NCBI RefSeq assembly: GCF_013155275.1
Contig: NZ_JABJXS010000017.1
Location: 1 to 57,676 of the forward strand
Source: Brenneria sp. hezel4-2-4
GTDB lineage: Bacteria > Pseudomonadota > Gammaproteobacteria > Enterobacterales > Enterobacteriaceae
Direction: 5' to 3'
Length of the DNA: 57,676 nucleotides
A program made the translations under genes and the position numbers. Each line of letters starts with the position of its first letter. The stretch's first letter is position 1. The notes beneath the pieces are model-generated. The model worked only from the letters and a program-made list of their open reading frames with translations, had not been told where the DNA came from and did no database searches. Below, piece by piece: positions 37,710-49,375 of the stretch.

Positions 37710-40700
37710 TTAGCTTTTCGTTTCTATTATTCGCCGCGCCGGCGCGGTGCGCCGCATGTTCCGCAGTTTGTCGAAAAACAAATACACCACCGGCGTGGTA
37801 TACAGTGTAAGAAGTTGACTCATCACCAGCCCGCCGACGATGGTGATGCCGAGCGGCTGGCGCAGCTCCGCGCCGTCGCCGCTGGTGATCACCAACGGCA
37901 ATGCGCCGAACAGCGCCGCCAGCGTGGTCATCATAATCGGGCGAAAACGCAACAGGCTGGCCTGAAATATGGCGTCTCTGGCGCTGAGCCCGCCGGTACG
38001 CTGCGCCACCAGCGCAAAGTCGACCATCATAATGGCATTTTTTTTCACAATGCCAATCAGCAACATGATGCCGATTAGCGCAATCAAGCTGAACGGCGCG
38101 CCAAACCATTCCAGCGCCAGTAAGGCGCCCACGCCGGCAGAGGGCAGGGTGGAAAGAATGGTCAACGGATGTACGTAGCTTTCGTACAACACGCCCAGCA
38201 CGATATACACGGTAATAATCGCCGCCAGAATCAATAACAGCTGTGACGTTTGCGACTGCTGGAATGCCTGCGCCGTTCCAGAGAACTGGCCGCGCACCGT
38301 TGACGGCACGCCCAGCGAGGTCATGGCTCTTTCCACCGCCACAGTGGCGTCGGAAAGCGTTGACCCTGGCGGCAGGTTAAAGGAGATGGTTGATGCGGCG
38401 GACAGTCCCTGATGATTGACCGACAGCGGCGCGTTCACCGGCTGCCAGCGGGCAAAGTAGGCCAACGGAATGGGTTTGCCTTCGCCGTTGATGACAAACA
38501 TTTTGTCCAGCGCGCTGACATCCTGCGTGTAAGCAGCGTCCACTTCCATCACCACTTTGTACTGGTTTAACGGCTGGTAAATCGTCGAAATCTGTCGTTG
38601 ACCGAAAGCATTGTTCAGTAAGTCGTTGGCGCTGGCGACATCGATCCCCAGTCGGGCCATGGCATCGCGATCGTAGGTCAGCGCCATTTCCGACCCTTTA
38701 TCCTGTTGATCGGAATTGACGTCGGCCAGTTGGGGCAATTTGCTCAGCGCTTCACGGATTTTCGGCTCCCAGACGCGCAGCTCATCAAGATCGTCGGACA
38801 ACAGCGTGTACTGATAACTGGCATTGGCTTCACGCCCGCCGATGCGAATATCTTGTACCGGCATTAAGAACAGCGTCGCCCCCGGTTCTTTCGACAGTTT
38901 GGCGCGCAGGCGGGCGATCACCTGCTGGGCGCTGACGTCCCGTTCCGATAGCGGCTTGAGTGAAATAAACATCGAACCGCTGTTGGTTCGCGATCCGCCG
39001 GTAAAGCCGGTGACGTTGTCCACCGCCGGATCGCTGCGTACGATGGTCATGAAGTTCTGTAGTTTCAGCTTCATGGCCTGGAACGAAATACTTTGGTCGG
39101 CCTGAATAAACCCGGTCAGCCTGCCGGTATCCTGCTCCGGGAAAAACGTTTTCGGGATGCTGATATACAGCCAGACATTGAGGGCGATGGTCGCCAGCAA
39201 CACCACCAGCACCCAACGGGCGTGGTTGAGCACCCACTTCAGCGAACGCCCGTAGCCTTGCTGCATTGCCAGCAGGACGCGGCTGAAACCACGCAACCGC
39301 GGCTGGCTGCGCTTCGGCACGGCGCGCAATAACCGGGCGCACATCATGGGCGTCAGGGTGAGCGAAACCAGCAGCGAGATAATGATGGCCACCGACAAGG
39401 TAACGGCGAATTCACGAAACAACCTCCCCGGCAGCCCTTCCATCAACAGCAGCGGGATGAACACCGCCACCAGCGAGAGACTCATCGACAGCACGGTGAA
39501 ACCGACTTCGCGCACCCCCTGTAGCGAGGCCTGCAAGGGCTTCATGCCCGCCTCAATATGACGTGAAATATTTTCCAGCACCACGATGGCGTCATCCACC
39601 ACGAAACCGGTGGCGATGGTTAGCGCCATCAGCGACAGATTATTCAGGCTGAAACCGCACAAATACATGGCGGCAAAGGTGCCGATGAGTGAAACCGGCA
39701 CCGCTACCGCGGGGATTAAGGTCGCGCGTCCTGAGCGCAGGAACAGGAAAACCACCAGAATCACCAGCGCCACGGCTATCACCAGCGATTGTTCCACTTC
39801 AGCCAGCGAGGCGCGGATAGTCGGCGAACGATCCTGGGCGACGGCAAGCTGAATGGCTGCCGGCAGGCTGTCCCGCAGATCGGGCAAGGCGGCGCGGATA
39901 CTGTCCACGGTGGTAATAATATTGGCGCCGGGGGCGCGGCTGATCACCACCAGAACGGCAGGTTTGGCGTTAGTCATCCCGGCGTTACGCGAGTTTTGCA
40001 CCGAATCCCGCACCGTCGCCACGTCGCTCAGTCGCACGGCCGCCCCGTTGTTATAGCGAATAATCAGCGGTTCATAGGCGGCAGCGGTTTTCAACTCGTC
40101 ATTGGTTTTTATCTGCCAGCGTTGCTGACGGCTTTCAACGTTGCCGAGCGGTTGACGCACGTTGGCCTGACTGATGGCCTGCCGCACCTCATCCAACGAA
40201 ATGCCTTGATTAAACAACGCTTGCGGATTAAGCGCCACGCGTACCGCCGGCAGCGAACTGCCGCCGACGGAGACATCGCCCACGCCTTCCATCTGGGAAA
40301 TTTTCTGCGCCAGCCGGGTGGAGGCATAGTCATACAACTGCCCCTGATCGTAGGTCTCCGATGTCAGCGTCAGGATCATGATCGGGGCATCGGAAGGATT
40401 CACCTTCCGATAGGTCGGGCGGCTGGGCATGCCCGACGGCAGCAGATGCTGTGCGGCATTGATGGCGGCCTGCACGTCACGTGCCGCGCCGTTGATATCC
40501 CGGTCGAGATTAAAGATCAGAATAATGCGCGTGCTGCCCAGCGAACTCATGGAGGTCATTTCACTGACGCCGGCGATCCTGCCTAACGCCCGTTCCAGCG
40601 GGGTGGCGACCGACGAAGCCATGGTTTCCGGCGACGCGCCGGACAGCGAGGCGCTGACCACGATCGCCGGGAAATCCACCTGCGGCAGGGGCGACACCGG

Positions 40701-40796
40701 CAGCAGGCGAAAGCCAATGGCGCCGCACAGGGTGATAGCCAGGGTCAGCAGAATGGTGGCGACCGGCCGATGGATAAACAGGGCGAAGAACTTCAC
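37710..40796 (-). CDS. mdtC: RND multidrug efflux permease MdtC
   Basis: Inner-membrane proton-driven pump subunit of 1028 aa with the RND plan: helix 1, a large periplasmic domain, helices 2-6, a second periplasmic domain and helices 7-12. Family marks: [17 protein letters not shown] at the N-terminus, [14 protein letters not shown] with the Asp pair of helix 4, [10 protein letters not shown], and [15 protein letters not shown] in the second half. It forms heterotrimers with MdtB. It starts with GTG inside the mdtB stop (GTGA overlap). Confidence 0.95.
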   Translation of the reverse strand: MKFFALFIHRPVATILLTLAITLCGAIGFRLLPVSPLPQVDFPAIVVSASLSGASPETMASSVATPLERALGRIAGVSEMTSMSSLGSTRIILIFNLDRDINGAARDVQAAINAAQHLLPSGMPSRPTYRKVNPSDAPIMILTLTSETYDQGQLYDYASTRLAQKISQMEGVGDVSVGGSSLPAVRVALNPQALFNQGISLDEVRQAISQANVRQPLGNVESRQQRWQIKTNDELKTAAAYEPLIIRYNNGAAVRLSDVATVRDSVQNSRNAGMTNAKPAVLVVISRAPGANIITTVDSIRAALPDLRDSLPAAIQLAVAQDRSPTIRASLAEVEQSLVIAVALVILVVFLFLRSGRATLIPAVAVPVSLIGTFAAMYLCGFSLNNLSLMALTIATGFVVDDAIVVLENISRHIEAGMKPLQASLQGVREVGFTVLSMSLSLVAVFIPLLLMEGLPGRLFREFAVTLSVAIIISLLVSLTLTPMMCARLLRAVPKRSQPRLRGFSRVLLAMQQGYGRSLKWVLNHARWVLVVLLATIALNVWLYISIPKTFFPEQDTGRLTGFIQADQSISFQAMKLKLQNFMTIVRSDPAVDNVTGFTGGSRTNSGSMFISLKPLSERDVSAQQVIARLRAKLSKEPGATLFLMPVQDIRIGGREANASYQYTLLSDDLDELRVWEPKIREALSKLPQLADVNSDQQDKGSEMALTYDRDAMARLGIDVASANDLLNNAFGQRQISTIYQPLNQYKVVMEVDAAYTQDVSALDKMFVINGEGKPIPLAYFARWQPVNAPLSVNHQGLSAASTISFNLPPGSTLSDATVAVERAMTSLGVPSTVRGQFSGTAQAFQQSQTSQLLLILAAIITVYIVLGVLYESYVHPLTILSTLPSAGVGALLALEWFGAPFSLIALIGIMLLIGIVKKNAIMMVDFALVAQRTGGLSARDAIFQASLLRFRPIMMTTLAALFGALPLVITSGDGAELRQPLGITIVGGLVMSQLLTLYTTPVVYLFFDKLRNMRRTAPARRIIETKS

Positions 40797-43700
40797 TCGG
40801 TTTCTTCCTCCTGCCGCGGGAGGCGACGGAAGCGCTGCGCCAGCCGGTCAAACAGCAGATAAATGACCGGGGTGGTAAACAGCGTCAGTATCTGGCTCAT
40901 AATCAGACCGCCGACCATACAGATCCCCAGCGGCTGCCGCAATTCCGCGCCGACCCCGGTGCTCAACATCAGCGGCAGTGCACTGAGCAGCGCCGCCATG
41001 GTGGTCATCAGAATCGGTCGGAAACGCAACAAACAGGCCTGATAGATAGCATCATACGGTTTCATGCCTTGCCCGCGTTCGGCGGCCAGCGCGAAGTCGA
41101 TCATCATGATGGCGTTCTTCTTCACGATACCGATCAGCAAAATGATGCCGATAATGGCGATCACATCCAGCTCGTTGCCGGCCATCATCAGCGCCAGCAG
41201 CGCCCCGACCCCGGCGGTAGGCAACGTCGACAGGATGGTCACCGGATGAATAAAGCTCTCGTACAGCACGCCGAGGACGATGTACATGGCGACAACCGCG
41301 GCGACAATCAGCCACACCGTGTTGCCCAGAGAGGACTGGAATGCCAGCGTACTTCCCTGGAAACGGGTGGTGATATCCGCCGGCAGGTTCATTTGCCGCT
41401 CTGCCTGGGTGATGGCGTCCACCGCCTCGCCCAGCGAATAGCCGTCGGCGACGTTGAAGGAGATGGTGGTCGAGGGGAACTGATCGAGATGATTGATCGC
41501 CAGCGGCCCCTGACGCTCCTCGACGCTGGCGATGCTGCTCAGCGGAATGCTCCCGCCGTCGCTGCTGAGTAAGCGGATATCGTTCAGCGCATCCAGCCCG
41601 TTATTGTGGGCGGTGTCGTGTTCAAGCACCACGCGATACTGGCTGGCCTGAGTATAGATGGTGGAGATCAGGCGCTGACCGAAGGCGTTATATAGCGCGC
41701 TGTCCACCTCCGCCATGCTGATGCCCAGACGGCTGGCGCTGTCGCGGTTGACGTTCACATAAGCGATCGCGGCTTTGTCCTGCCAGTCGCTGCTGACATC
41801 CTCCAACTGCGGCAATTTCTGTAGCCCGGTCATCAATTCCGGCACCCACCGGCTCAGTTCATCCAGCGACATCGCCTGTAATGTGAACTGATATTGCGTC
41901 CGGCTGACCTGCGTATCAATAGTAAGATCCTGCACCGGTTGCAGATAAAGCTGAATGCCGGGGAGCTGCGCGGTTTGCTGTTGCAGTCGGGCGATGATTT
42001 CAGGAATGCGTTCGCTGCGTTCACTGAGCGGTTTCAGATTGATTTGCAGCCGGCCGCTGTTAAGCGCGGCGTTGGTGCCGTCGACCCCGACGAAAGAGGA
42101 CACGCTCTGTACCGCCGGATCTTTCATGATGATGGAAGCAACCTGCTGCTGACGCTCGGCCATATTGCTGAATGATACCGACTGCGGGGCCTGCACCGTT
42201 CCCTGAATAATGCTGTTGTCCTGCACCGGGAAGAATCCTTTGGGGATCCACAGATACAGCAGCACGGTCAGCACTAGCGTGCCTAACGCCACGCTCAGCG
42301 TCAGCCACGGGTGGTTCAGCACCTTGCGCAACCAGACGCCGTAACCCTCTACCACACGGGTAAAAAAGCGTTCGCTGGCGCGAGTAAAACGGTTCTGTTT
42401 ATTCAGCGACCGGTGGCTGAGCATCCGGGCGCACATCATTGGCGTCAGCGTGAGCGAGACGACCGCCGAAATCAGAATGGCGACGGCCAGGGTAATGGCG
42501 AACTCGCGGAACAGCCGCCCGATGATATCGCCCATAAACAGCAGCGGGATCAGCACGGCAATCAGTGAAAAAGTCAGTGAAATAATGGTAAAACCAATTT
42601 CCCCGGCGCCTTTCAGCGCGGCATTGAGCGGTTTTTCTCCCTTTTCGATATAACGGGAGATATTTTCAATCACCACGATCGCATCATCCACCACAAACCC
42701 GGTGGCGATGGTCAGCGCCATTAGCGTCAGGTTATTGATGGAGAAACCCAGGAAATACATGACCGCAAAGGTGCCGATTAGCGAAAGCGGCACGGCGATG
42801 CTGGGGATCAACGTCGCGACGGCATTACGCAGAAACAGGTAAATCACCATGACCACCAGCGCGATGGCCAGCAGCAATTCAAACTGCACGTCCTTTACCG
42901 ATGCCCGGATGCTGACGGTGCGATCGGTCAGCGTGGAGACTTCAACCGATTTCGGCAGGCTGGCGGTTAAGCCGGGCAACATCTGGCGAATACTGTCGGT
43001 GGTGGTGATCACGTTGGCGCCCGGCTGGCGCTGAACGTTGATAATGATCGCCTGCTGACGATTCGCCCAGGCGGCCAGATAGGTATTTTCCGCCGCCTGT
43101 TCAATGGTGGCGACATCGCGCAGGCGTACCGGGGCGTCATTACGCCAGGCGACGATCAACTGACGATAATCCTCCGCGGATTTCATTTGATCGTTGGCGG
43201 ACAGGATCACCGAGCGGGTCGGGCCGTCGAGGCTGCCTTTGGCCGAATTGACGTTGGCGGCGGTAATGGCGCTGCGGATCGTTTCGCCGGTCAGCCCGTA
43301 AGCCGCCAGCGCCGGCGCATTCAGTTTGACTCGCACGGCCGGGCGTTGGCCGCCGGCCAGCGAAACCAGACCGACGCCCGCCACCTGCGAAATTTTCTGC
43401 GCGATGCGGTTATCGGCCAGATCCTGAACCTGCGTCATCGGCATGGCGCTGGAGGTAACGGCCAGCGTCATAATCGGCGGGTCGGCGGGGTTGACCTTAC
43501 TGTAGGTCGGCGGATAGGGCAGATCGCTCGGCAACAGATTGGCGGCGGCGTTGATGGCCGCCTGTACGTCCTGTTCGGCAATATCCAGCGAGAGTTCGAG
43601 CTGGAATTGCAAGGTAATCACCGATGCGCCGCCGGAGCTTTGGGCCGACATCTGTTTCAGCCCGGACATCTGTCCGAACTGGCGTTCCAATGGCGCGGTA

Positions 43701-43915
43701 ATCGCCGACGTCACCACTTCCGGGCTGGCGCCGGGATAGAGCGTGATCACCTGAATGGTGGGATAGTCCACCTCCGGCAGCGCGGCAACCGGTAGCGCGC
43801 GGTAGCCGATAATACCCGCCAGCAGGATGGCGACCATTAACAGCGTGGTCGCCACCGGACGCAGTATGAAAAGCCGCGATGGCCCGCCGCCGTTGGCTGG
43901 AACGGTATCCTGCAT
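40793..43915 (-). CDS. mdtB: RND multidrug efflux permease MdtB
   Basis: Partner pump subunit of 1040 aa with the same RND architecture as Mdt[69 protein letters not shown] and [15 protein letters not shown]. In E. coli MdtB2C exports bile salts, novobiocin and other compounds, with TolC as the outer-membrane channel (not encoded here). Its start shares one base with the mdtA stop (TGATG), so translation is coupled. Confidence 0.95.
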   Translation of the reverse strand: MQDTVPANGGGPSRLFILRPVATTLLMVAILLAGIIGYRALPVAALPEVDYPTIQVITLYPGASPEVVTSAITAPLERQFGQMSGLKQMSAQSSGGASVITLQFQLELSLDIAEQDVQAAINAAANLLPSDLPYPPTYSKVNPADPPIMTLAVTSSAMPMTQVQDLADNRIAQKISQVAGVGLVSLAGGQRPAVRVKLNAPALAAYGLTGETIRSAITAANVNSAKGSLDGPTRSVILSANDQMKSAEDYRQLIVAWRNDAPVRLRDVATIEQAAENTYLAAWANRQQAIIINVQRQPGANVITTTDSIRQMLPGLTASLPKSVEVSTLTDRTVSIRASVKDVQFELLLAIALVVMVIYLFLRNAVATLIPSIAVPLSLIGTFAVMYFLGFSINNLTLMALTIATGFVVDDAIVVIENISRYIEKGEKPLNAALKGAGEIGFTIISLTFSLIAVLIPLLFMGDIIGRLFREFAITLAVAILISAVVSLTLTPMMCARMLSHRSLNKQNRFTRASERFFTRVVEGYGVWLRKVLNHPWLTLSVALGTLVLTVLLYLWIPKGFFPVQDNSIIQGTVQAPQSVSFSNMAERQQQVASIIMKDPAVQSVSSFVGVDGTNAALNSGRLQINLKPLSERSERIPEIIARLQQQTAQLPGIQLYLQPVQDLTIDTQVSRTQYQFTLQAMSLDELSRWVPELMTGLQKLPQLEDVSSDWQDKAAIAYVNVNRDSASRLGISMAEVDSALYNAFGQRLISTIYTQASQYRVVLEHDTAHNNGLDALNDIRLLSSDGGSIPLSSIASVEERQGPLAINHLDQFPSTTISFNVADGYSLGEAVDAITQAERQMNLPADITTRFQGSTLAFQSSLGNTVWLIVAAVVAMYIVLGVLYESFIHPVTILSTLPTAGVGALLALMMAGNELDVIAIIGIILLIGIVKKNAIMMIDFALAAERGQGMKPYDAIYQACLLRFRPILMTTMAALLSALPLMLSTGVGAELRQPLGICMVGGLIMSQILTLFTTPVIYLLFDRLAQRFRRLPRQEEETE

Positions 43916-45141
43916 CAGGGTTTCTCCCCGGTGGTGACCGGTGTTTTCTCCGTCGCGGCAGAGGGCAGCACCTCAACCTTGGCCCCTTCGGTCAGACGAT
44001 CGATACCGTCGGTGACCACCATGACGTCGGGGCTAAGGCCCGCGGTAATCACCACTTGCTGACCGTACTGAATACCGGTGGTGATCTGGCGTTTACTGAC
44101 CTCATGTTTATCATTCAGTATCCAGACAAAGTGGCCTTCATTGCCCATTTGCACGGCGGCGACGGGAGCGACGACCGCATTTTGCAGCGTATCGACCTTC
44201 ATACGAATATTGACGAACTGATTGGGGAACAACGCGTCGTCGCTATTTTCGAAACGGGCCTTAAGCCTGATGGTGCCGGTGGTGACGTCGATCTGGTTAT
44301 CCATACTGAGCAGGCTGCCCTGCGACAGCTTCTGCTGATTGGCGCGATCCCAGGCTTCAACCACCGGTGACTGATCTGATTTCTGCGCCTTAAGGATGGT
44401 GGCAATTTCGTCTTCAGGTACGGTAAAAACCACATCGATCGGGTGCGTTTGGGTGATAACCACGAGACCGTCGGTATCGCCGCTGGTGATGTAATTCCCA
44501 ACATCAACCTGTTTTAAACCGACCCGGCCGCTGATCGGGGCGGTAATTTTGCTGTAGGCCAGCTGTAGTTCAGCGCTGGCCACCGCGCCTTGATCGGCTT
44601 TGATGCTGCCTTCCGCCTGCCGTACCAGCGCCGTCTGCGCATCCAGTTCCTGACGGGAGATCAGATTGGTTTTCACCAACTGCTGATAGCGGGCCAAATC
44701 CTGCCGGGCGTTGGCGAGTATCGCCTGATCTTTCGCCAGTTGCCCTTGAGCCTGAGTCAGTTCGACCTGATAAGGACGGGGATCGATTTCCGCCAGCAGA
44801 TCGCCCGCGTTGACCTGTTGCCCTTCCTGAAAATGCAGCGCCATCAGTTCGCCGTTAACCCGGCTGCGGATAGTCACGGTGCCGGCTGCCGTGACGGTTC
44901 CCAGCCCGGACAGATAGTAGGGAACGGACACGGATTGCGTCTGCGCGGCCTGTACGGGAGACAAGGCGTTCATGGCCGCACGACGGCCGCTTTCGCCGCC
45001 CGCCCGCGACGGCTGGGAATGAGCGGTTCCACTCGGGCCGGAAGCGGTAGACGATGAAGAAAAAAAATGGCGCCAGAGCAACAAGGCGACGGCAATGACG
45101 GCGACGAAGATCAACAACCGTAAGACGAGTTTGGCATTCAT
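43915..45141 (-). CDS. mdtA: RND efflux periplasmic adaptor MdtA
   Basis: Membrane-fusion protein of 408 aa that links MdtBC to TolC. The start at 45141 gives an N-terminal anchor helix ([21 protein letters not shown]) as in E. coli; an upstream ATG at 45177 would add 12 residues. The lipoyl-type half-motifs flank an alpha-hairpin: [20 protein letters not shown] and the later [18 protein letters not shown]; a beta-barrel and MNEGHF-like end ([11 protein letters not shown]) follow. First gene of the operon, with 261 bp upstream for the BaeR-controlled promoter. Confidence 0.94.
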   Translation of the reverse strand: MNAKLVLRLLIFVAVIAVALLLWRHFFSSSSTASGPSGTAHSQPSRAGGESGRRAAMNALSPVQAAQTQSVSVPYYLSGLGTVTAAGTVTIRSRVNGELMALHFQEGQQVNAGDLLAEIDPRPYQVELTQAQGQLAKDQAILANARQDLARYQQLVKTNLISRQELDAQTALVRQAEGSIKADQGAVASAELQLAYSKITAPISGRVGLKQVDVGNYITSGDTDGLVVITQTHPIDVVFTVPEDEIATILKAQKSDQSPVVEAWDRANQQKLSQGSLLSMDNQIDVTTGTIRLKARFENSDDALFPNQFVNIRMKVDTLQNAVVAPVAAVQMGNEGHFVWILNDKHEVSKRQITTGIQYGQQVVITAGLSPDVMVVTDGIDRLTEGAKVEVLPSAATEKTPVTTGEKP

Positions 45142-45402
45142 GGTAATGGGGTAAATCTCCAGATCACGCGGACACAAGGCAGGTTACTGAAACAAGGTGT
45201 TTATCATACTAGTTTAAGCAGCGTATGCAGGGCAAAAATGAAGGAAATATGGAAGATATGTCAGGGATTGTCGGCCGGAGCGGAAGTTATTGACAAAAAC
45301 GGGGGGCGAGTAACAAAAATGCCGCCTTGTTCCGGCAGGGTAGATAGCAAGGCGGCATGGGTAAAGCGTAGCGTTATCGCGCGCGATCGAACCGGTGTCC
45401 GG

Positions 45403-45930
45403 TCAGGCGCATTGCGGCGTCAGTTCCTGATGCAGTGCGCCGATGCAGCGGTTGACCACGCCGTCGAATGATGTGGAGATATCAATCGGGATCACGTCGG
45501 TTTCCTGCGTATCGGGGGACTCTAGCGCGGCAAACTGACTTTTCAGCAGGCTTTCCGGCATAAAATGACCCACGCGCTGTTGCATACGATTTAATACCAG
45601 TTGGTAGTCGCCGTTCAGCCACAGGAAGATCAGATTGCCGCTCCCGGTTCTCAGCCGGTCGCGGTAGCGCTTTTTCAATGCGGAGCAGACCAGAAAGCCG
45701 GTTTCGTTTTTTTGCTGTAGGCTATAGGCCACATCGCTCAGGCGTTCAAGCCAGGGCTGCCGATCGTCGTCGTTTAATGGACGGCCGGAGGCCATTTTCT
45801 GAATGTTGGCGCGCGGGTGCAGGTCATCTCCGTCGATGAATTTGGCGTTGAGGCGGCTGGCTAACGCTTCGCCGACACTGGATTTCCCGGTGCCGGATAC
45901 GCCCATGATAATAATGCATTTACCGGACAT
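45403..45930 (-). CDS. gntK: gluconokinase
   Basis: Phosphorylates D-gluconate to 6-phosphogluconate; 175 aa, the length of E. coli GntK. P-loop IMGVSGTGKSS is at residues 8-18, IDGDDLHPRANIQKMASG is the substrate region, and VCSALKKRYRDRLR and VGHFMPESLLKSQFAALE are family marks. GGGGA before the ATG at 45930 fixes the start. It lies 34 bp after idnO on the same strand, so it could equally be called idnK. Confidence 0.92.
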   Translation of the reverse strand: MSGKCIIIMGVSGTGKSSVGEALASRLNAKFIDGDDLHPRANIQKMASGRPLNDDDRQPWLERLSDVAYSLQQKNETGFLVCSALKKRYRDRLRTGSGNLIFLWLNGDYQLVLNRMQQRVGHFMPESLLKSQFAALESPDTQETDVIPIDISTSFDGVVNRCIGALHQELTPQCA

Positions 45931-45964
45931 AATATCCCCTTTCAGAGTCAGTTGGCGGTGTTCG

Positions 45965-46729
45965 TCACACCGCGACCAGCATGCCGCCGTCAACGAACAG
46001 CAGGTGCCCGTTGACAAAGTCTGATGCTTTGGATGAGAGGTAGACGGCCGCGCCGATTAACTCTTCCGGATCGCCCCAGCGGGCGGCGGGAGTGCGTTTG
46101 CATAACCAGTCGGTAAACGCCTGGTCATCCACCAAGGCTTTGGTCATGTCGGTTTTAAAATAGCCGGGGGCGATACCGTTGACCTGAATGTTATAACGCG
46201 CAAGTTCCACACACATGCCGCGGGTCAGCATTTTTACCGCGCCTTTGGAGGCGGCATACGGGGTGATGGTGTCCCGGCCTAGTTCGCTCTGCATGGAACA
46301 GATATTGATGATTTTTCCGCGCTGACGTTTGACCATATATCGCGACACGGCTTGGGAAACCAAAAACACCGATTTTTGATTAACATTAATCACGTCATCC
46401 CACTCTTTTTCCGGAAACTCGGTAAACGGATGGCGGCGCTGGATCCCGGCGTTATTAATTAATACATCAATGGCGCCGATATTTTCTTCAATATGGTGAA
46501 TCGATTCCTGAACGGCATCATGGTCGGTAACATCAAATGCCGCCGCATAGGCTTGAAAACCCGCAGCGCGTAATTGCCTAACGGCTTTCTCCGCGCGTTC
46601 AGCGGTAATGTCATTAACGATAATCTCCGCGCCAAATTCAGATAAACCTTTAGCCAGCAGAAAACCGATGCCTTGTGCGGAACCTGTAATCAGCACTTTC
46701 TTGTGGGACAGTGAAAAAATATTTTTCAT
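45965..46729 (-). CDS. idnO: gluconate 5-dehydrogenase (5-ketogluconate reductase) IdnO
   Basis: SDR enzyme of 254 aa, very close to E. coli IdnO, interconverting 5-keto-D-gluconate and gluconate with NADP(H). TGSAQGIG (cofactor), NNAGIQRRHPF, and the catalytic Ser/Tyr/Lys in NICSMQSELGRDTITPYAASK are all present; the C-terminus SSKASDFVNGHLLFVDGGM is the same as in E. coli. With gntK it feeds 6-phosphogluconate, and the divergent edd gene takes that into the Entner-Doudoroff route. No idnD or idnT is in this window. Confidence 0.94.
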   Translation of the reverse strand: MKNIFSLSHKKVLITGSAQGIGFLLAKGLSEFGAEIIVNDITAERAEKAVRQLRAAGFQAYAAAFDVTDHDAVQESIHHIEENIGAIDVLINNAGIQRRHPFTEFPEKEWDDVINVNQKSVFLVSQAVSRYMVKRQRGKIINICSMQSELGRDTITPYAASKGAVKMLTRGMCVELARYNIQVNGIAPGYFKTDMTKALVDDQAFTDWLCKRTPAARWGDPEELIGAAVYLSSKASDFVNGHLLFVDGGMLVAV

Positions 46730-46943
46730 AAATAATTCCTGATGGCTGCCTTCTAATGTTTTTACAAAAGGTCGTTATATTTCCTGGCGTCATTGACGAC
46801 GGAGATAATAAATAATCGATCGCCGCTCTCGGCCATACTGAAAAATAACAGAATGGTTTTTTTAATGTATTCCGCTCGGCGCAATAACGACATATCAGCG
46901 TAAATGACGTGGGGCTATGAAACCGTTTTATGCCGGGTAAAAC

Positions 46944-46959
46944 TGTGATGAAGATCACT
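46944..46959. promoter_or_regulatory. CRP-like binding site
   Basis: TGTGATGAAGATCACT matches TGTGA-N6-TCACA at 9 of 10 conserved positions. It lies 215 bp upstream of idnO and would give catabolite control to the gluconate/ketogluconate genes. Confidence 0.65.
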
Positions 46960-47132
46960 TTAAACTATGTTACTGCAAGCTGTTACAGATTACGTGACGT
47001 CCATCCGCCCAATATTGGAGGGTATCCGTCCGATGGCGGAAGGGAATCGTAGGGGAAATGCGGAAATTAAAGTTTAATTATATGATATTTATGGTGATTA
47101 TTTTTTACTTTGGCGTCGCCGCCACTTTTTTA

Positions 47133-47144
47133 GTTACCGGTAAC
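47133..47144. promoter_or_regulatory. GntR-type operator 1
   Basis: GTTACCGGTAAC is a perfect 12-bp palindrome followed by AT, matching the core I know for the gluconate repressor GntR (ATGTTACC-GGTAACAT). It lies about 404 bp upstream of idnO. Confidence 0.75.
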
Positions 47145-47245
47145 ATCATGCCTGTTCGCCCGCCGGGTTTTGAGCAAAAGCGCGGTTTTACGCTGCGAGT
47201 AAGGTGCTGAATCTCATCATCACGGTGAAATGTCGAAGCGATCAC

Positions 47246-47257
47246 GTTACCGGTAAC
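47246..47257. promoter_or_regulatory. GntR-type operator 2
   Basis: A second exact GTTACCGGTAAC, 113 bp from the first, immediately before a promoter-like TTGTTA-N18-TAAGAT (47263-47268, 47287-47292) directed to edd. A further half-site GTTAACAT follows. Two operators at this spacing permit a repression loop. No gntR gene is in the window. Confidence 0.75.
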
Positions 47258-47522
47258 ATTTTTTGTTAACATCATTTAAAATGCGTTAAGATGGCGTCAG
47301 AAAATTTAATACCGCCGCAGCTTGTTATTAAATTTTTACCAACACACGCTTCTGTTTTTTTAATTAACAGGGGAGGGGGGTGTTTTATTCAGAAAGGGCG
47401 CATTCAGTGTGGAAAAAATAACATCCTCCATGCTCGCGGGTGACGTGTCGTCGTTCCCCTTATGCCGTTCTTGATGGCGCTTTTCATTACAGGTCAACGT
47501 TGACTCAGACCCAGGAGGCAGT

Positions 47523-49334
47523 ATGAACCCGGTTGTATTACAGGTCACACAGCAGATTATTGCACGTTCAGCCGCCTCGCGCCGGGCCTATCTTAAGCGG
47601 ATCGATGCCGCCAGGGACAGTAAGGTGCATCGTTCACGGCTGGCCTGCGGTAATCTGGCGCACGGTTTTGCCGCCTGTACGCCGGATGATAAAGCGGCGC
47701 TCAAAAATATGGTTCACAGCGACATTGCGATTATCACCGCCTATAACGACATGCTTTCCGCTCACCAGCCTTACGAAAACTACCCTGAGCGGCTAAAAGC
47801 GGCCTTGCGTACGGTAGGCGCGGTGGGGCAGGTCGCCGGGGGCGTTCCCGCCATGTGCGACGGCATCACCCAGGGGCAGGATGGCATGGAGCTGTCGCTG
47901 ATGAGCCGCGATGTGATCGCCATGTCCGCGGCGGTAGGGCTGTCGCACAACATGTTTGACGGCGCGTTGTATCTCGGCATCTGTGACAAAATTGTGCCCG
48001 GTTTACTGATGGCGGCGCTGTCTTTCGGTCATCTTCCGGCGGTGTTCGTTCCCGCCGGGCCGATGAGCAGCGGTCTGTCCAATAAGGAAAAAGTGCGGAT
48101 AAGGCAGCTTTATGCCGAGGGCAAGGTCGATCGTCAGGCGTTGCTGGAGTCTGAAGCCGCGTCCTATCATGGCATTGGAACCTGTACGTTTTATGGGACG
48201 GCTAATTCCAACCAGATGGTGATGGAAGTAATGGGGCTGCATTTGCCCGGCGCTTCGTTTGTGCATCCCGACACACCGTTGCGTCAGGCGCTGAATGACG
48301 CGGCGGCCCGCCAGATCGTCCGCATGACCGAGGGCGCCGGGCGCTATCTGCCGATTGGTCATCTGCTAAACGAGCAGGTGATTGTCAATGGCATCGTGGC
48401 GTTGCTGGCCAGCGGAGGATCGACGAACCTCACCATGCATATGGTCGCCATCGCCCGGGCGGCCGGTATTATCATCAACTGGGATGACTTTTCACGGTTG
48501 TCCGAGGTGGTGCCGCAGCTGTGTCGAATTTATCCGAACGGGCCGGCGGATATTAACCATTTCCAGGCCGCCGGCGGCGTATCGCTGTTGGTGCGCGAAT
48601 TGTTACGCAGCGGTCTGTTGCATGAGGATGTGGAAACGGTCGTCGGACGGGGATTGCAGCGTTATATCCAGGAACCCCATCTTACGGATGAGGGGCTACA
48701 GTGGCGAGCCGGCCCTGAAACGTCGCTGGATCCTGCGGTGATTGCCGCGACCGGCCAGCCTTATGCGCCGCACGGCGGATTGAAAGTCTTGTCCGGCAAT
48801 TTAGGCCGGGCGGTGATGAAAACCTCGGCGGTGCCGGATGACGCATTGATCGTTGAAGCGCCGGCGGTGGTGTTTGACAGCCAGCATGATGTCGGCGCGG
48901 CGTTTGAAGCCGGCGAGCTTGATAAAGACTGTGTCGTGGTGGTGCGCTATCAGGGACCGCAGGCGATAGGTATGCCGGAGTTGCATAAATTGATGCCCCC
49001 GCTTGGCGTGCTGATGGATAAGGGATTCCGCGTGGCGCTGGTGACCGATGGCCGCCTGTCGGGCGCATCGGGGAAAGTGCCTTCGGCGATACATGTTACG
49101 CCGGAAGCCTGCGACGGCGGTGTGCTGGCGAAAATCCGTACCGGCGACAGAGTGCGCGTTGACGGGCGTCGGGGAGAAATCGCGTTGCTGATTGATGATG
49201 CGGAGTTGGCGCGCCGCGACGCGCAACCTTACGATTTAACGCCCTATCATCAGGGATGCGGAAGAGAACTGTTTACCGCACTACGCGAGCGGCTTTCCGG
49301 CGCGGAGCAGGGCGCCTGCTGCATTCCGTTTTGA
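47523..49334 (+). CDS. edd: phosphogluconate dehydratase (Entner-Doudoroff)
   Basis: Converts 6-phosphogluconate to 2-keto-3-deoxy-6-phosphogluconate; 603 aa, the normal length. The IlvD/Edd pattern with iron-sulfur ligands is present: [91 protein letters not shown] and the late [26 protein letters not shown] lies 5-10 nt before the ATG. In E. coli edd is followed by eda (KDPG aldolase); here a terminator and nupC on the other strand follow, so eda must be elsewhere. Confidence 0.95.
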   Translation: MNPVVLQVTQQIIARSAASRRAYLKRIDAARDSKVHRSRLACGNLAHGFAACTPDDKAALKNMVHSDIAIITAYNDMLSAHQPYENYPERLKAALRTVGAVGQVAGGVPAMCDGITQGQDGMELSLMSRDVIAMSAAVGLSHNMFDGALYLGICDKIVPGLLMAALSFGHLPAVFVPAGPMSSGLSNKEKVRIRQLYAEGKVDRQALLESEAASYHGIGTCTFYGTANSNQMVMEVMGLHLPGASFVHPDTPLRQALNDAAARQIVRMTEGAGRYLPIGHLLNEQVIVNGIVALLASGGSTNLTMHMVAIARAAGIIINWDDFSRLSEVVPQLCRIYPNGPADINHFQAAGGVSLLVRELLRSGLLHEDVETVVGRGLQRYIQEPHLTDEGLQWRAGPETSLDPAVIAATGQPYAPHGGLKVLSGNLGRAVMKTSAVPDDALIVEAPAVVFDSQHDVGAAFEAGELDKDCVVVVRYQGPQAIGMPELHKLMPPLGVLMDKGFRVALVTDGRLSGASGKVPSAIHVTPEACDGGVLAKIRTGDRVRVDGRRGEIALLIDDAELARRDAQPYDLTPYHQGCGRELFTALRERLSGAEQGACCIPF

Positions 49335-49339
49335 AGGTA

Positions 49340-49366
49340 AAACCGGGAACACGCCGTTCCCGGTTT
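49340..49366. terminator. bidirectional terminator between edd and nupC
   Basis: Perfect 11-bp arms AAACCGGGAAC (49340-49350) and GTTCCCGGTTT (49356-49366) with a 5-nt loop, 6 bp after the edd stop and 10 bp from the nupC stop. The T/A runs are short (three to four bases) on both sides. Confidence 0.7.
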
Positions 49367-49375
49367 ATCAGCCTG

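Larger units (their letters stand above)
46730..47522. other. 793-bp divergent regulatory region between idnO and edd
   Basis: No gene is seen. It holds a CRP-like site (46944-46959), two identical GntR-type palindromes (47133-47144 and 47246-47257), a sigma-70-like promoter directed to edd (47263-47292) and an edd leader of more than 220 nt. The size and symmetry suggest joint repression of both units, perhaps with looping. Confidence 0.6.

Noticed and set aside
46650-46958. 102-codon minus-strand frame overlapping the idnO start
   Set aside because: It is out of frame with idnO and lacks a ribosome site and motifs.
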